A DNA stretch of 64,000 bases, taken from assembly GCF_001510655.1 (NCBI RefSeq), contig NZ_LMVC01000002.1:902378-966377 (forward strand), given 5' to 3'. Numbering within the stretch: position 1 is the stretch's first letter; every line of letters starts with the position of its first letter. The DNA is from Fictibacillus sp. FJAT-27399 (lineage in GTDB: Bacteria; Bacillota; Bacilli; Bacillales; Fictibacillaceae). Shown one piece after another: positions 36,774 to 46,952 of this stretch. The notes below the pieces were generated by a model. It was not told the DNA's origin. It searched no databases and saw only the letters and a program-made list of their open reading frames with translations. The translations under genes and the position numbers were made by a program.

Positions 36774-37733
36774 TTGAAATGGTCAGAAATTAGCATTCAC
36801 ACTACCCAGGAAGCGGTTGAACCAATCTCAAACATTCTACACGAAGCAGGTGCAAGCGGAGTCGTCATTGAGGACCCGGAAGATTTAGTTAAAGAGAGAT
36901 CATCCGTTTATGGGGAAATCTATCAGCTCGATCCTAATGATTATCCTGATGAGGGAGTTATTGTTAAGGCCTATCTGCCTGTGACCAGCTTTCTCGGGGA
37001 AACGGTTGATGAGATTAAAGAAGCTATCAATAATCTCATGACCTACGATATTGACCTTGGACATAATAAGGTTACGATCAGTGAAGTAAATGAAGAAGAA
37101 TGGGCAATGGCTTGGAAGAAATATTACAAGCCCGTTAAGATCTCTGAAAAAATAACCATTACGCCGACATGGGAAGACTATAAGCCGGTTAGCTCTGATG
37201 AAGTCATCATCGAACTAGATCCGGGGATGGCATTTGGTACCGGAACCCACCCAACGACTGTCATGTGTCTGCAGGCGATCGAGAAATACCTGCAAAAAGA
37301 TGATGAAGTCATTGATGTTGGAACAGGATCCGGGGTTTTAAGTATCGCTGCGGCCCACTTGGGAGCAAAGCATGTTCAGGCATATGATCTGGATGATGTA
37401 GCAGTTGCGAGTGCCAGGCTTAATGTAAAATTAAATAAAGTAGCCGCTTCTGTTACTGTAAAACAAAATAATCTGTTGAACGGAATTGAAGGTCCTGTTG
37501 ATTTAATTGCAGGAAATCTGCTCGCGGAAATTATTTTGCGATTTGTTCCAGATGCGGCAAGGGTACTTAAAAAAGGCGGTTTATTTATTACATCAGGCAT
37601 CATTCAAGGGAAAAAGAATGATGTGAAGGAAAAATTGAAACGCAGCGGTTTTTCAATTGTTGAAATTTTAGAGATGGAAGACTGGGTAGCCATCATTGCA
37701 CGAAATGATGGACCATTTGCGAAAGAGGTTTAA
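36774..37733 (+). CDS. prmA: Ribosomal protein L11 methyltransferase
   Basis: Trimethylates L11. The product from the TTG at 36774 has 319 residues and starts [11 protein letters not shown], as in close homologues; an ATG 15 bases earlier is an alternative. SAM motifs are [13 protein letters not shown] (about residue 185) and the AGNLLAEI post-motif. FGTGTHPTT near residue 160 is the family signature. Confidence 0.94.
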   Translation: MKWSEISIHTTQEAVEPISNILHEAGASGVVIEDPEDLVKERSSVYGEIYQLDPNDYPDEGVIVKAYLPVTSFLGETVDEIKEAINNLMTYDIDLGHNKVTISEVNEEEWAMAWKKYYKPVKISEKITITPTWEDYKPVSSDEVIIELDPGMAFGTGTHPTTVMCLQAIEKYLQKDDEVIDVGTGSGVLSIAAAHLGAKHVQAYDLDDVAVASARLNVKLNKVAASVTVKQNNLLNGIEGPVDLIAGNLLAEIILRFVPDAARVLKKGGLFITSGIIQGKKNDVKEKLKRSGFSIVEILEMEDWVAIIARNDGPFAKEV

Positions 37734-37736
37734 CCC

Positions 37737-38489
37737 ATGCAGAGATACTTTGTCTCATCTGCAGAGATGAATGATTCTTCCGTGACCATTATCGGAGACG
37801 ACGCTAACCATATTGTTAAGGTGATGAGAATGGAAATCGGCGACCATGTCATCTGTTCTGATAATCAAGGCAGAGTGGCGCTTTGCGAAATAACGGAAAT
37901 CGATCGTGATACCGTACAGACCAGCATTGTAGAGTCCATTCAGGAGAGTAAAGAGAGTCCAATACGGGTTACCATTGCCCAGGGAATTCCAAAAGGGGAC
38001 AAACTTGAAACCATCGTCCAAAAAGGCACAGAACTGGGTGCTAAGGCCTTTTTGCCTTTTTCTTCTTCGAGGTGTATTGTTAAATGGGATGAAAAGAAAG
38101 GGCAGAAAAAAACACAGCGGCTGGAGAAGATTGCAAAAGAAGCTGCAGAGCAATCGCATCGAAGCCGTATACCCGACATTTTATCTCCTGTTTCTTTTAA
38201 GTCTTTATTAAAACAAGCCGCGGAATTTGACTATAAGATCGTTGCCTATGAAGAAGAGGCTAAAATAGGGGAGACCAAGCGTCTTTCTGAGCTTTTTAAC
38301 CAAATGGCTCCAGGTACTTCCATCCTGTGTGCCATCGGTCCAGAGGGCGGTTTGAGCGAGCAGGAAGTTGATGAGTTAAAAGAAGCCGGCTTTATCCCAT
38401 GCGGGCTGGGACCAAGGATACTCCGTACGGAAACGGCAAGCTCTTATATACTTTCCGCAATATCTTACCATTTTGAATTAATGAGGTGA
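37737..38489 (+). CDS. rsmE: 16S rRNA m3U1498 methyltransferase RsmE
   Basis: A SPOUT-class (knotted) methyltransferase of 250 residues that modifies U1498 of 16S rRNA. The C-terminal SAM-binding knot has CAIGPEGGLSEQEV (about residue 200) and LGPRILRTETA (about residue 224). It lies three bases after prmA, and its stop codon overlaps the SD of mtaB. Confidence 0.95.
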   Translation: MQRYFVSSAEMNDSSVTIIGDDANHIVKVMRMEIGDHVICSDNQGRVALCEITEIDRDTVQTSIVESIQESKESPIRVTIAQGIPKGDKLETIVQKGTELGAKAFLPFSSSRCIVKWDEKKGQKKTQRLEKIAKEAAEQSHRSRIPDILSPVSFKSLLKQAAEFDYKIVAYEEEAKIGETKRLSELFNQMAPGTSILCAIGPEGGLSEQEVDELKEAGFIPCGLGPRILRTETASSYILSAISYHFELMR

Positions 38490-38494
38490 TTGAA

Positions 38495-39847
38495 ATGCCA
38501 TCAGTGGCTTTTCATACATTAGGCTGTAAAGTAAACCATTATGAAACAGAAGCAATCTGGCAGCTGTTTCAAGGTGATGGCTACGAACGTAAGGAGTTCG
38601 AGCAGGCAGCTGACGTTTATGTAATCAATACATGTACTGTTACGAATACAGGCGATAAAAAAAGCAGGCAGGTCATCCGCCGTGCGATCCGAAAAAATCC
38701 CGACGCTGTGATCTGTGTTACAGGGTGCTATGCCCAGACTTCGCCTGCCGAAATTATGGCGATTCCTGGAGTGGATATTGTTGTAGGAACACAGGATCGA
38801 TCTAAAATGCTTCTTTATATTGCTCAATATAAAGAAGAACGTCTTCCGATAAACGGGGTCAGCAACATTATGAAAGCACGCGTCTATGAGGAGCTTGATG
38901 TTCCGTCCTTTACTGACCGTACTCGTGCGTCACTCAAGATTCAGGAAGGATGCAACAATTTCTGTACGTTCTGCATTATCCCATGGGCTCGTGGCCTTCT
39001 GCGTTCCCGGGATTCAAAGGAAGTCGTCCATCAGGCGCAGCAGCTTGTTGATGCAGGATATAAAGAAATCGTCCTGACAGGCATTCATACTGCCGGCTAT
39101 GGAGAAGATTTAAAGGACTACAATTTTGCCATGCTTCTTTCTGAATTGGATGAAAAAGTGGATGGATTAAAGCGTCTTCGAATATCATCCATTGAAGCTA
39201 GCCAAATTACTGATGAGGTTATTGAAGTAATGGATCGTTCCGATAAGATCGTTCCTCACCTTCATATTCCACTGCAGTCAGGCTCTAATACTGTGCTGCA
39301 AAGAATGCGAAGAAAATATACGATGGAGCTGTTTGCAGATCGGGTCACGCAGCTTAAAAAGGCTTTGCCTGGCCTAGCTATCACATCAGATGTTATTGTA
39401 GGGTTTCCAGGCGAAACAGAAGAAGAATTTATGGAAACGTACAATTTCATCCGTGATCATAAATTTTCAGAACTTCATGTCTTTCCATATTCAAAACGGA
39501 CAGGCACTCCGGCGGCAAGAATGGATGATCAGATTCCTGAGGATATTAAGAACGAACGCGTCCATCGGTTGATTGAGCTTTCTGACCAGCTGGCAAAAGA
39601 GTATGCATCCGACTACGAAGGGGAAGTGGTAGAAGTAATCCCTGAAGAAGCGTACAAGGAAGAAGCCGGTACAGGTCTATATGTAGGGTATACACCTAAC
39701 TATTTGAAGGTTAGATTCCCTGCGAATGAAGAAATGATCGGAAAACAGGTGCTGGTAAAAATCGAAAAAGCAGGCTATCCATATAGTGATGGACAATTTG
39801 TTAAAGTGATAGAGGACCAGTCATCAAAACAGATCGTTAACCTATAA
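38495..39847 (+). CDS. mtaB: tRNA ms2t6A methylthiotransferase MtaB
   Basis: A radical SAM enzyme that adds methylthio to t6A37 of tRNA. The N-terminal cluster cysteines lie in LGCKVNHYE, NTCTVTN and VTGCYAQ; the radical SAM site is CNNFCTFC near residue 153; a TRAM domain ends the protein. The ATG at 38495 is five bases after aggtga and gives 450 residues. Confidence 0.95.
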   Translation: MPSVAFHTLGCKVNHYETEAIWQLFQGDGYERKEFEQAADVYVINTCTVTNTGDKKSRQVIRRAIRKNPDAVICVTGCYAQTSPAEIMAIPGVDIVVGTQDRSKMLLYIAQYKEERLPINGVSNIMKARVYEELDVPSFTDRTRASLKIQEGCNNFCTFCIIPWARGLLRSRDSKEVVHQAQQLVDAGYKEIVLTGIHTAGYGEDLKDYNFAMLLSELDEKVDGLKRLRISSIEASQITDEVIEVMDRSDKIVPHLHIPLQSGSNTVLQRMRRKYTMELFADRVTQLKKALPGLAITSDVIVGFPGETEEEFMETYNFIRDHKFSELHVFPYSKRTGTPAARMDDQIPEDIKNERVHRLIELSDQLAKEYASDYEGEVVEVIPEEAYKEEAGTGLYVGYTPNYLKVRFPANEEMIGKQVLVKIEKAGYPYSDGQFVKVIEDQSSKQIVNL

Positions 39848-39862
39848 AATTCACAATCGTAT

Positions 39863-39887
39863 AGTCCGGGAAACCGGGCTTTCTTTT
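39863..39887 (+). terminator. Terminator of mtaB
   Basis: agtccgg (39863-39869) and ccgggct (39874-39880) with one G-U pair, then ttctttt. Confidence 0.65.
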
Positions 39888-39971
39888 GCTTAATCACAAC
39901 TATCTCGAATTTGTAGAGAAGTTTTGGTAAAATATATAAGAATGTACTAATGTCTGAAGGGATGATAGAAG

Positions 39972-40646
39972 ATGTCTGCTATGGATCTTGCAAAATTAAT
40001 TGACCACACAGCATTAAAACCTGAAACAACAAAGGAAGATATTCTGAAACTTTGTTCAGAAGCAAAAGAATATAATTTCTTCTCTGTCTGTGTTAATCCA
40101 ACCTGGGTGTACACAGCCTTTGAACAGCTTAAAGGATCAGATGTAGCTGTCTGTACAGTGATCGGCTTTCCACTTGGAGCGAGCACGCCGGAAGTAAAGG
40201 CGTTTGAAACGAGAAATGCCATTGAAAATGGTGCGACCGAAGTGGACATGGTCATCAATATTGGAGCTTTAAAAGGGCAGGATTATGATCTTGTAGAGCG
40301 GGATGTACGGGCTGTGGTTGAAGCAGCGAAAGGAAAGGCCTTAACTAAGGCAATTATCGAAACATCGCTCCTTACGGATGAAGAAAAAGTTAAAGCGTGT
40401 GAAATTGCTGTTAAAGCAGGAATTAATTTTGTGAAGACTTCGACTGGTTTTTCTTCTGCAGGGGCTACAGCTGAAGATATTCAATTAATGCGCAAAACAG
40501 TGGGTCCTAATATCGGTGTAAAGGCTTCAGGCGGTGTACGCGACAGAGAGGCCACACTGGCTATGGTTGAAGCAGGTGCATCAAGAATTGGTGCAAGTGC
40601 TGGGATTGCCATTGTAAAAGGCGAAGATTCCAATTCTGATTATTAA
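39972..40646 (+). CDS. deoC: Deoxyribose-phosphate aldolase
   Basis: Cleaves deoxyribose 5-phosphate to acetaldehyde and glyceraldehyde 3-phosphate in nucleoside salvage. The 224-residue TIM barrel has the Schiff-base lysine in VKTSTGFS (about residue 152) and the GVKASGGV motif near residue 180. It stands alone between mtaB and rpsU and is not in a dra-nupC-pdp operon. Confidence 0.95.
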   Translation: MSAMDLAKLIDHTALKPETTKEDILKLCSEAKEYNFFSVCVNPTWVYTAFEQLKGSDVAVCTVIGFPLGASTPEVKAFETRNAIENGATEVDMVINIGALKGQDYDLVERDVRAVVEAAKGKALTKAIIETSLLTDEEKVKACEIAVKAGINFVKTSTGFSSAGATAEDIQLMRKTVGPNIGVKASGGVRDREATLAMVEAGASRIGASAGIAIVKGEDSNSDY

Positions 40647-40663
40647 AACTAAGCGGTTTCTTA

Positions 40664-40692
40664 TTGACCATTACCGATTGGTATATTATAAT
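40664..40692 (+). promoter_or_regulatory. Sigma-A promoter of rpsU
   Basis: TTGACC (40664-40669), a 17-bp spacer and a perfect TATAAT (40687-40692). Confidence 0.8.
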
Positions 40693-40710
40693 GGCAAAAG
40701 ATATGTGACG

Positions 40711-40740
40711 CATTCCTGACATGGTTTTCATGCCGGAATG
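40711..40740 (+). promoter_or_regulatory. Leader hairpin of rpsU
   Basis: cattcc and ggaatg enclose an inner catg/catg pair in the 5' leader, just before the SD (ggaggga). It could be an autoregulatory or stabilising structure. Confidence 0.4.
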
Positions 40741-40761
40741 GTCTGGAGGGAGGGAAAGAAA

Positions 40762-40935
40762 ATGGCAGAAACTCGTGTTCGCAAGAACGAATCCATTGAT
40801 GATGCTCTTCGTCGTTTTAAAAGATCCGTTTCCAAAGATGGAACTTTGGCAGAAGTTAAAAAGCGCAAGCATTATGAAAAGCCAAGCGTGAAACGTAAGA
40901 AGAAGGCTGAGGCAGCAAGAAAGCGCAAGTTCTAA
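40762..40935 (+). CDS. rpsU: 30S ribosomal protein S21
   Basis: A 57-residue basic protein with the S21 sequence [19 protein letters not shown] at residues 10-28 and a basic tail ending RKRKF. The ATG at 40762 is preceded by ggagggaggg. It is followed by yqeY after 14 bases, as in B. subtilis. Confidence 0.97.
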   Translation: MAETRVRKNESIDDALRRFKRSVSKDGTLAEVKKRKHYEKPSVKRKKKAEAARKRKF

Positions 40936-40949
40936 GAGAGGTGTAAGTT

Positions 40950-41393
40950 ATGAGTCTTCTTGATCGATTAAACCAGGATATGAAACAAGCGATGAAGGAC
41001 AAAAACAAGCAAAAGCTTTCTGTGATTCGTATGTTGAAGGCATCTCTTCAAAACGAGTCAATCAAGCTCGGGCACGACCTGAATGAAGAAGAAGAGCTCA
41101 CTGTTCTTGCACGTGAAATGAAACAAAGAAAAGACTCCCTCCAAGAATTTGAAAAAGCCGGCCGCAATGACTTGGCGGATGCGTTGAAAGACGAAATTGT
41201 CATCATTACGGATTACATGCCGGAACAGTTAAGTGAAGAAGAAGTTAAAGACATCGTCCTGGCAGCAATTGAACAAGTTGGAGCTGTATCTAAAGCAGAT
41301 ATGGGGAAAGTGATGGGAGCGGTAATGCCAAAAGTTAAAGGCAAAACCGATGGTGCTCTTGTCAATCGCCTTGTCCAACAAAATTTATCTTAA
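40950..41393 (+). CDS. yqeY: YqeY, GatB/YqeY-domain protein
   Basis: A 147-residue protein with the tRNA-binding tail domain also found in GatB. It has an N-terminal helical part ([18 protein letters not shown]), a middle [13 protein letters not shown] block and a C-terminal [18 protein letters not shown] block. It shares the rpsU transcript. Precise role unknown. Confidence 0.94.
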   Translation: MSLLDRLNQDMKQAMKDKNKQKLSVIRMLKASLQNESIKLGHDLNEEEELTVLAREMKQRKDSLQEFEKAGRNDLADALKDEIVIITDYMPEQLSEEEVKDIVLAAIEQVGAVSKADMGKVMGAVMPKVKGKTDGALVNRLVQQNLS

Positions 41394-41401
41394 ACTCGAA
41401 C

Positions 41402-41441
41402 AGACGTCTGAAAGGTTTCTAGCCTTGAGGGCGTCTTTTTG
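41402..41441 (+). terminator. Terminator of rpsU-yqeY
   Basis: agacg and cgtct arms with an inner aagg/cctt pair, then a T-run. Confidence 0.65.
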
Positions 41442-41577
41442 CATGCGTTAAAAGCTGGAGAAGTTCTGGTCCTACAAGAGTACATCCTGTAAAATAAATA
41501 TGAGTTCTTTCCAATATTTGAAACTTTTTCACTCGTCAAGCGTAATCATTAAAGAGGGAGCAAAAGGGGGGCTAATA

Positions 41578-42912
41578 GTGAAAAAAGTCCGATTCGTATT
41601 TTTTCTTGCGTTAATCATGATCCCTCTGATGGTTTCAATTCAACCTGTAAGCGGTGAGGGAAGCGGAAAAAAGGTGTACGTTATCCCTGTTCAGCAGGAA
41701 ATTGAGAGAGGACTGGAAGCGTTTTTAAAACGCAGTATTAAAGACGCAGAAAGTGCAGGGGCAGACCATATCATTTTTGAAATCAATACGCCTGGGGGAA
41801 GGGTGGATTCAGCAAATAACATCGCTGAAGTGATAAGAGATACGAAGATACCTACTACAGCATACATAGTGAAGGATGCCTTTTCTGCAGGAGCATATAT
41901 TGCATTGAATGCAGATGAAATTGTGATGAAACCCTCCACAACGATAGGTTCAGCAGCTGTTATAGACTCGCGCGGGAATACAGCTGGAAAAAAAGCAGAA
42001 TCAGCATGGATCGCGGAAATGGAAGCAGCAGCAGAGTTAAATAACCGAAATCCAAAGTACGCTCGTGCGATGGCTGATGATGATATGGAGTTAAAAGAGC
42101 TCGGCCTAAAAAAAGGAGAATTATTAACATTGACTGCTAATCAGGCGGTTAAAGTCGGCTATGCAGAAAAGATTGTAAAAGACCGTTCTGAATTGCTTTC
42201 TTATTTAAAACTGGATGATGCTTCTGTCACACAAGAAGATTTAAGTTTAGCGGAAAGGGTTGCCCGGTTTGTTACCAGTCCGGTCGTTGTTCCGATCTTG
42301 CTCTCGATTGGCTTCCTCGGAATGGTTATCGAGCTGTTCACAGCTGGTTTTGGCGTAGCTGGAATCATTGGGCTTTCTTCAATGTTTCTATACTTTTTCG
42401 GACACCTTCTTGCAGGGCTAGCGGGATGGGAATCGATTGCCTTATTTATTTTAGGAATCATTTTTCTGTTGCTTGAAGTTTTTGTTCCGGGCGGTATTGT
42501 GGGGATATTAGGGCTGACTGCGGTGATTGCCAGCCTGGTCATGGCTGCAGGGTCATTAACCACCATAGTGACCTCAATCGCCATCGCCATACTCGTGACA
42601 ATCATTGGAGCATTCTTGTTCCTTAAATTCTTCGGATACAAAGGCCCGCTCCGAAAACTTGTTTTGTTCGACAGCACGAGTACCGAGAAAGGCTATGTTT
42701 CAAGCAGGCAGAGGCATGATTTAACCGGAAGGATTGCAGAGTCTATTACCCCGCTTAGGCCGTCCGGAACAGCAGAACTGGATGGAGAATACTTGGATGT
42801 TGTGACTGAAGGGTCTTTCATTCAAAAAGGAAAGCGGATTAAGATTGTAAAAGTTCAAGGTTCAAGAATTGTAGTAAGAGAAGTGAAAGATCATCATGAA
42901 GGAGGAATGTAA
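41578..42912 (+). CDS. yqeZ: NfeD-family membrane serine protease YqeZ
   Basis: A membrane protein with a ClpP-fold domain and an NfeD domain that partners flotillin. The 444 residues start with a signal peptide (FVFFLALIMIPLMVSIQPVSG). The ClpP-like core has INTPGGRVDSA and FSAGAYIALNADEIVM, the latter with the likely catalytic Ser. Four to five membrane spans and a C-terminal OB-like NfeD domain follow. The GTG at 41578 follows aaggggggc. It adjoins floA. Confidence 0.93.
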   Translation: MKKVRFVFFLALIMIPLMVSIQPVSGEGSGKKVYVIPVQQEIERGLEAFLKRSIKDAESAGADHIIFEINTPGGRVDSANNIAEVIRDTKIPTTAYIVKDAFSAGAYIALNADEIVMKPSTTIGSAAVIDSRGNTAGKKAESAWIAEMEAAAELNNRNPKYARAMADDDMELKELGLKKGELLTLTANQAVKVGYAEKIVKDRSELLSYLKLDDASVTQEDLSLAERVARFVTSPVVVPILLSIGFLGMVIELFTAGFGVAGIIGLSSMFLYFFGHLLAGLAGWESIALFILGIIFLLLEVFVPGGIVGILGLTAVIASLVMAAGSLTTIVTSIAIAILVTIIGAFLFLKFFGYKGPLRKLVLFDSTSTEKGYVSSRQRHDLTGRIAESITPLRPSGTAELDGEYLDVVTEGSFIQKGKRIKIVKVQGSRIVVREVKDHHEGGM

Positions 42913-43920
42913 ATGTTTACAGGACCTATTGCTACACTGGTTCTAATAGGAGTCATCGTTATCGTCCTGGCTGTTTTGTTTACCTTTGTTCCAGTCGCTC
43001 TTTGGATTTCTGCACTGGCTGCAGGTGTGCGGGTTGGCATCTTTACATTGATTGGAATGAGACTAAGAAGGGTTATCCCTTCCAGAGTTATCAATCCGCT
43101 GATCAAGGCTCAGAAAGCAGGGCTTAACTTAACGACGAATCAGCTGGAAAGCCACTACCTGGCAGGGGGAAATGTGGACCGTGTTGTAAACGCCTTAATA
43201 GCCGCGCACAGGGCGGATATCGAACTGAGCTTTGAACGGTCGGCAGCTATTGATCTGGCTGGGAGGGATGTACTGGAAGCGGTTCAGATGAGTGTTAATC
43301 CGAAGGTCATCGAAACTCCGTTCATTGCCGGTGTAGCGCTCAATGGGATTGAAGTGAAAGCGAAGGCTAGAATTACCGTAAGAGCCAACATCGAACGGCT
43401 CGTCGGCGGTGCGGGTGAGGAAACGGTTATTGCAAGGGTCGGTGAAGGGATTGTATCCACCATTGGTTCAAGTGAAAATCATAAGAAAGTGCTGGAGAAC
43501 CCTGATACGATCTCACAGACTGTTCTTTCAAAAGGTCTGGACTCAGGCACTGCATTTGAAATTTTATCCATCGATATTGCGGATATTGACATCGGCAAAA
43601 ATATAGGTGCTGCACTGCAGACAGATCAGGCTCTCGCCGACAAGAATATAGCACAGGCAAAAGCTGAAGAGAGAAGAGCGATGGCGGTTGCAAACGAACA
43701 GGAAATGATCGCGAAAGTACAGGAGATGCGAGCGAAAGTAGTGGAAGCTGAAGCTGAAGTTCCGTTGGCTATGGCTGAAGCGCTTCGTTCCGGAAAGCTT
43801 GGAGTTCTTGATTATGCCAACTTAACAAATGTGATGGCTGATACTTCGATGCGGGAGTCCATCGGAAAATCTGCAGATCCGAATGGTGACGATGAACTTC
43901 CAGGAAAAAAAGGAAAATAA
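42913..43920 (+). CDS. floA: Flotillin-like protein FloA
   Basis: A scaffold of membrane microdomains. The 335 residues include an N-terminal hydrophobic hairpin (about 5-40), a PHB domain ([20 protein letters not shown]) and a long alanine/glutamate-rich coiled coil ([19 protein letters not shown]). The start directly follows the yqeZ stop, with aaggagg inside the yqeZ end. Confidence 0.95.
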   Translation: MFTGPIATLVLIGVIVIVLAVLFTFVPVALWISALAAGVRVGIFTLIGMRLRRVIPSRVINPLIKAQKAGLNLTTNQLESHYLAGGNVDRVVNALIAAHRADIELSFERSAAIDLAGRDVLEAVQMSVNPKVIETPFIAGVALNGIEVKAKARITVRANIERLVGGAGEETVIARVGEGIVSTIGSSENHKKVLENPDTISQTVLSKGLDSGTAFEILSIDIADIDIGKNIGAALQTDQALADKNIAQAKAEERRAMAVANEQEMIAKVQEMRAKVVEAEAEVPLAMAEALRSGKLGVLDYANLTNVMADTSMRESIGKSADPNGDDELPGKKGK

Positions 43921-43923
43921 CCG

Positions 43924-44325
43924 ATGGATCATATCCTGGATGCCATTGGTGACCTGATCCCTTTTTTAATCTTTGTGGTTGTCGGGCTGTTAGGATTAAT
44001 CAAAAAAAGACTGGAGCAGAAGTTTTCAACCCCTCCAAAGCGCACGGCCAAGCCGCAAAGAAGTGCCAGCACGTTTTCTCATCCTGAGACGAAAGAATCA
44101 AAGGAAAAAGCGCCTCCGTTGTCTGAAGCGACCTACCAGCAAGCCAGAAGAAGTGCTCAGGAAACCTTTACAATAGAACCACTTAAGAGTAACCGTTATA
44201 AAGACAGAAGCAATGAGATCTTTACAGTTAAAGTAAAAAAAGAGAACATTGTGCAAGGTATCATCTGGTCAGAGGTATTGGGAAAACCAAGGGCCATCAA
44301 TCCACTGCACGGAAGAAAAAAATAA
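43924..44325 (+). CDS. yqfB: YqfB-like hypothetical protein
   Basis: A 133-residue protein with an N-terminal membrane span (DLIPFLIFVVVGLLGLI) and a basic, low-complexity cytoplasmic tail ending KPRAINPLHGRKK. Function unknown. The name rests on its position after floA; it probably belongs to the yqeZ-floA unit. Confidence 0.75.
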   Translation: MDHILDAIGDLIPFLIFVVVGLLGLIKKRLEQKFSTPPKRTAKPQRSASTFSHPETKESKEKAPPLSEATYQQARRSAQETFTIEPLKSNRYKDRSNEIFTVKVKKENIVQGIIWSEVLGKPRAINPLHGRKK

Positions 44326-44339
44326 GATTAGACGAAAAG

Positions 44340-44367
44340 GACTGCCAGATTTGGCGGTCTTTTTTTC
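44340..44367 (+). terminator. Terminator of yqeZ-floA-yqfB
   Basis: gactgcca (44340-44347) and tggcggtc (44352-44359) with one G-U pair, followed by eight Ts. Confidence 0.8.
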
Positions 44368-44427
44368 ATTTAGGTGTGATAGTTTATCCCACGTCTTCAT
44401 AAAAATGAGATGAGAGGGGTGTTGCGG

Positions 44428-44712
44428 ATGGCAAAGTTGAGACAGCAGGTAACAAAGTGGCTTGTGGAAAAATTGGATCTCCCTGCGGATGCCATGATGG
44501 ATTTGCCCCGTATTACAATGATTGGCCAGTTACATATTTATATAGAAAATCACAGGGGAGTCATAGCTTTTTCAAAAGAGGAATTAAAACTCCGCTTGAA
44601 GCAGGGCAACCTCGTGATCAAGGGCCAGGATTTTGTAATTAAAACGATATTGCCGGAAGAAATTCTGCTTGAGGGCAGCATAGATGGAGTTTATTATGAC
44701 AAAGCCACGTAA
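44428..44712 (+). CDS. yqfC: Sporulation protein YqfC
   Basis: A 94-residue YabP/YqfC-family protein made in sporulating cells. Family marks are LPRITMIGQLHIYIENHRGV near residue 25 and LVIKGQDFVIKTI. The ATG at 44428 follows ggggtg. First gene of yqfC-yqfD-phoH. Confidence 0.93.
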   Translation: MAKLRQQVTKWLVEKLDLPADAMMDLPRITMIGQLHIYIENHRGVIAFSKEELKLRLKQGNLVIKGQDFVIKTILPEEILLEGSIDGVYYDKAT

Positions 44713-44733
44713 ACCTGTGGACAGGAGGCTGTT

Positions 44734-45927
44734 ATGAAAAAGGACTGGCTGGAACCTATAAACAGTTATGTGAAAGTTGAAATACGGGGAGAAAACATCG
44801 AAGACTTTATTAACGAATGTCTCGCTCAAAATATCTCGATATGGAACATTAGGCGGACGAATGAGAACGCCGTAACAGCTTATCTTTATACTAAGAATAT
44901 TAAGGGTTTCCGGCCCCTCTTAAAACAGACAGGGTGCAAAATTCGTTTTATAGAAAAGAACGGTTTGCCGTTCTGGGCAGCCAGAATGTGGAGGAGAAAC
45001 GGCCTTATCTTGGGTCTTGCAGGCTTTTTAGTCATTCTATTCCTATTATCTAACATGGTTTGGAATATTAATGTGACAGGAGCAAATCCTAAAACAGAAT
45101 ACCAGCTGCTAAAAGCAGCAAAAGAACTGGGCATTAAGAAAGGGAAATTTATCTTTCTCCTGCCGAATGTCAGGCAGCTTCAGCAGCAGCTAACGAACGC
45201 CATGGATAATGTGACGTGGATCGGAGTAAGCCTTAATGGGACAACCTATAACTTTCAAGTGGTGGAAAAAGAGATCCCCAAGCGGAAAGAAGCTCTATCA
45301 CCAAGACATTTAGTGGCAAAAAAAGATGCTGTGATCTATGACATGTTCGTTGAAAAGGGACAACCTGTTGTGGCTCCGCATCAATTTGTTTATAAAGGGG
45401 CTCTTCTTGTCTCTGGATATATCGGTAAAGAAGGAAAAACCAAGCTTGTCACTGCAAAAGGAGTAGTCCTTGGTGAAACGTGGTATACGACCAATGTGAC
45501 CATCCCGCTTGCAACGAAATTTCAGACGTATACAGGCAACACTGTGACACAGCATAAACTCCGCCTTTTTGGTCTCAGGATCCCGATTTGGGGATGGAAA
45601 GACGGGGAATATAAAACCAAAGATGTCAGTGAAAACGAAACACCTCTGAAGTTTTGGAAATGGACGCTCCCAGTCTCATATATTAAAAAAGTGATCAGGG
45701 AAACAGATGGTGTAAAAAGGGTCTATACGAAGGAAGAAGCTGTGCAAGCAGGCAGGGCCATGGCAAAAAAAGAAGTGAGAAAACTGCTTGCTCATGATGC
45801 TCAGATAAAAGAAGAGAAAATTTTGCGCCAGTCAGTATCTAATGGTAAAGTTAATTTATCGATGCACTACCAGGTAATTGAAAATATTGCATCTGAACAA
45901 CCTATACTTATCCAACAAGGAGACTGA
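44734..45927 (+). CDS. yqfD: Sporulation protein YqfD
   Basis: A 397-residue membrane protein of the SpoIV/YqfD family, of unproven biochemical role. It has an N-terminal cytoplasmic domain, one membrane span (LILGLAGFLVILFLLSNMVW, about 90-110) and a large external domain with the WIGVSLNGTTYNFQVVEKE block. SD aggaggc lies upstream. Confidence 0.93.
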   Translation: MKKDWLEPINSYVKVEIRGENIEDFINECLAQNISIWNIRRTNENAVTAYLYTKNIKGFRPLLKQTGCKIRFIEKNGLPFWAARMWRRNGLILGLAGFLVILFLLSNMVWNINVTGANPKTEYQLLKAAKELGIKKGKFIFLLPNVRQLQQQLTNAMDNVTWIGVSLNGTTYNFQVVEKEIPKRKEALSPRHLVAKKDAVIYDMFVEKGQPVVAPHQFVYKGALLVSGYIGKEGKTKLVTAKGVVLGETWYTTNVTIPLATKFQTYTGNTVTQHKLRLFGLRIPIWGWKDGEYKTKDVSENETPLKFWKWTLPVSYIKKVIRETDGVKRVYTKEEAVQAGRAMAKKEVRKLLAHDAQIKEEKILRQSVSNGKVNLSMHYQVIENIASEQPILIQQGD

Positions 45928-45932
45928 GTAGT

Positions 45933-46895
45933 TTGTCAGAACCCATTAAATTACAGCTATTACAACTAGAAAATCAAGGGGAAGCCCAAGCGCTTTTCGG
46001 ACCTAACGATGCTTTTCTGAAGATAATTGAAGATAAGCTTGAAGTCACGATTGTCACTAGAGGTGAAGATATTTCTGTCAGTGGAACATCCGACACGGTT
46101 CAGAAAGTGGAGGATGTCTTAATCGTACTTCTAAACCTTATCCGTAAAGGGATCCATATTTCAGAAAGAGACATTGTTTATGCTGTTCAGCTTTCTGAAC
46201 GGGGGATGCTTGAAGAGATCACCGAATTGTATCAGCAGGAGATTACAACCAACGTCAAAGGTAAACCAATCAGGGTAAAGACACTCGGTCAGCGCCATTA
46301 CGTATCTGCGATGAAAAAAGGAGACCTCGTTTTTGGAATCGGTCCAGCAGGTACGGGTAAAACTTACTTAGCCGTTGTTATGGCTGTTGCTGCTCTAAAA
46401 GAAGGAAAAATAAAAAAGATAGTTCTTACACGGCCGGCGGTTGAAGCGGGCGAAAGCTTAGGATTCCTGCCGGGTGACTTAAAAGAAAAGGTCGATCCAT
46501 ATCTTCGCCCCTTGTATGATGCACTTCATGACCTTCTTGGGATGGAGCATACGGAACGGTTGCTGGAACGAGGCACGATTGAAATAGCTCCGCTTGCCTA
46601 TATGAGGGGACGGACGCTGGATGAATGCTTTGTCATTTTAGATGAAGCACAGAATACATCGCCAGAACAAATGAAAATGTTTTTAACCCGTCTTGGTTTC
46701 GGCTCTAAGATGGTCATCACGGGGGATCTGACACAAATCGATCTTCCGAAAGGAAAAGAATCAGGCCTTAAAATCGCTGAACGGACGCTCAATGGTGTGC
46801 CAGGCATTCAATTTATATTCTTAAAGCAGCTGGATGTAGTAAGGCACCCGCTTGTTCAACGAATTATTTCAGCATACGAAAAGACAGAGAAGTAG
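45933..46895 (+). CDS. phoH: PhoH-family ATPase
   Basis: A cytoplasmic P-loop protein with a PhoH-like NTPase domain, linked to RNA metabolism. The 320 residues carry Walker A GPAGTGKTYLA (about residue 137) and Walker B FVILDEAQN (about residue 235). The start is TTG after aaggagac. It lies last in yqfC-yqfD-phoH. Confidence 0.94.
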   Translation: MSEPIKLQLLQLENQGEAQALFGPNDAFLKIIEDKLEVTIVTRGEDISVSGTSDTVQKVEDVLIVLLNLIRKGIHISERDIVYAVQLSERGMLEEITELYQQEITTNVKGKPIRVKTLGQRHYVSAMKKGDLVFGIGPAGTGKTYLAVVMAVAALKEGKIKKIVLTRPAVEAGESLGFLPGDLKEKVDPYLRPLYDALHDLLGMEHTERLLERGTIEIAPLAYMRGRTLDECFVILDEAQNTSPEQMKMFLTRLGFGSKMVITGDLTQIDLPKGKESGLKIAERTLNGVPGIQFIFLKQLDVVRHPLVQRIISAYEKTEK

Positions 46896-46945
46896 AAAAA
46901 GCTTGAGGGTTTTTGAAAGAAAACCTGAATGCTTTTTCTTTTTTT
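46896..46945 (+). terminator. Terminator of phoH
   Basis: gaaaaagc and gctttttc with inner agggttttt/aaaaacct-like pairing, then Ts. Confidence 0.75.
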
Positions 46946-46952
46946 GTGAAGA

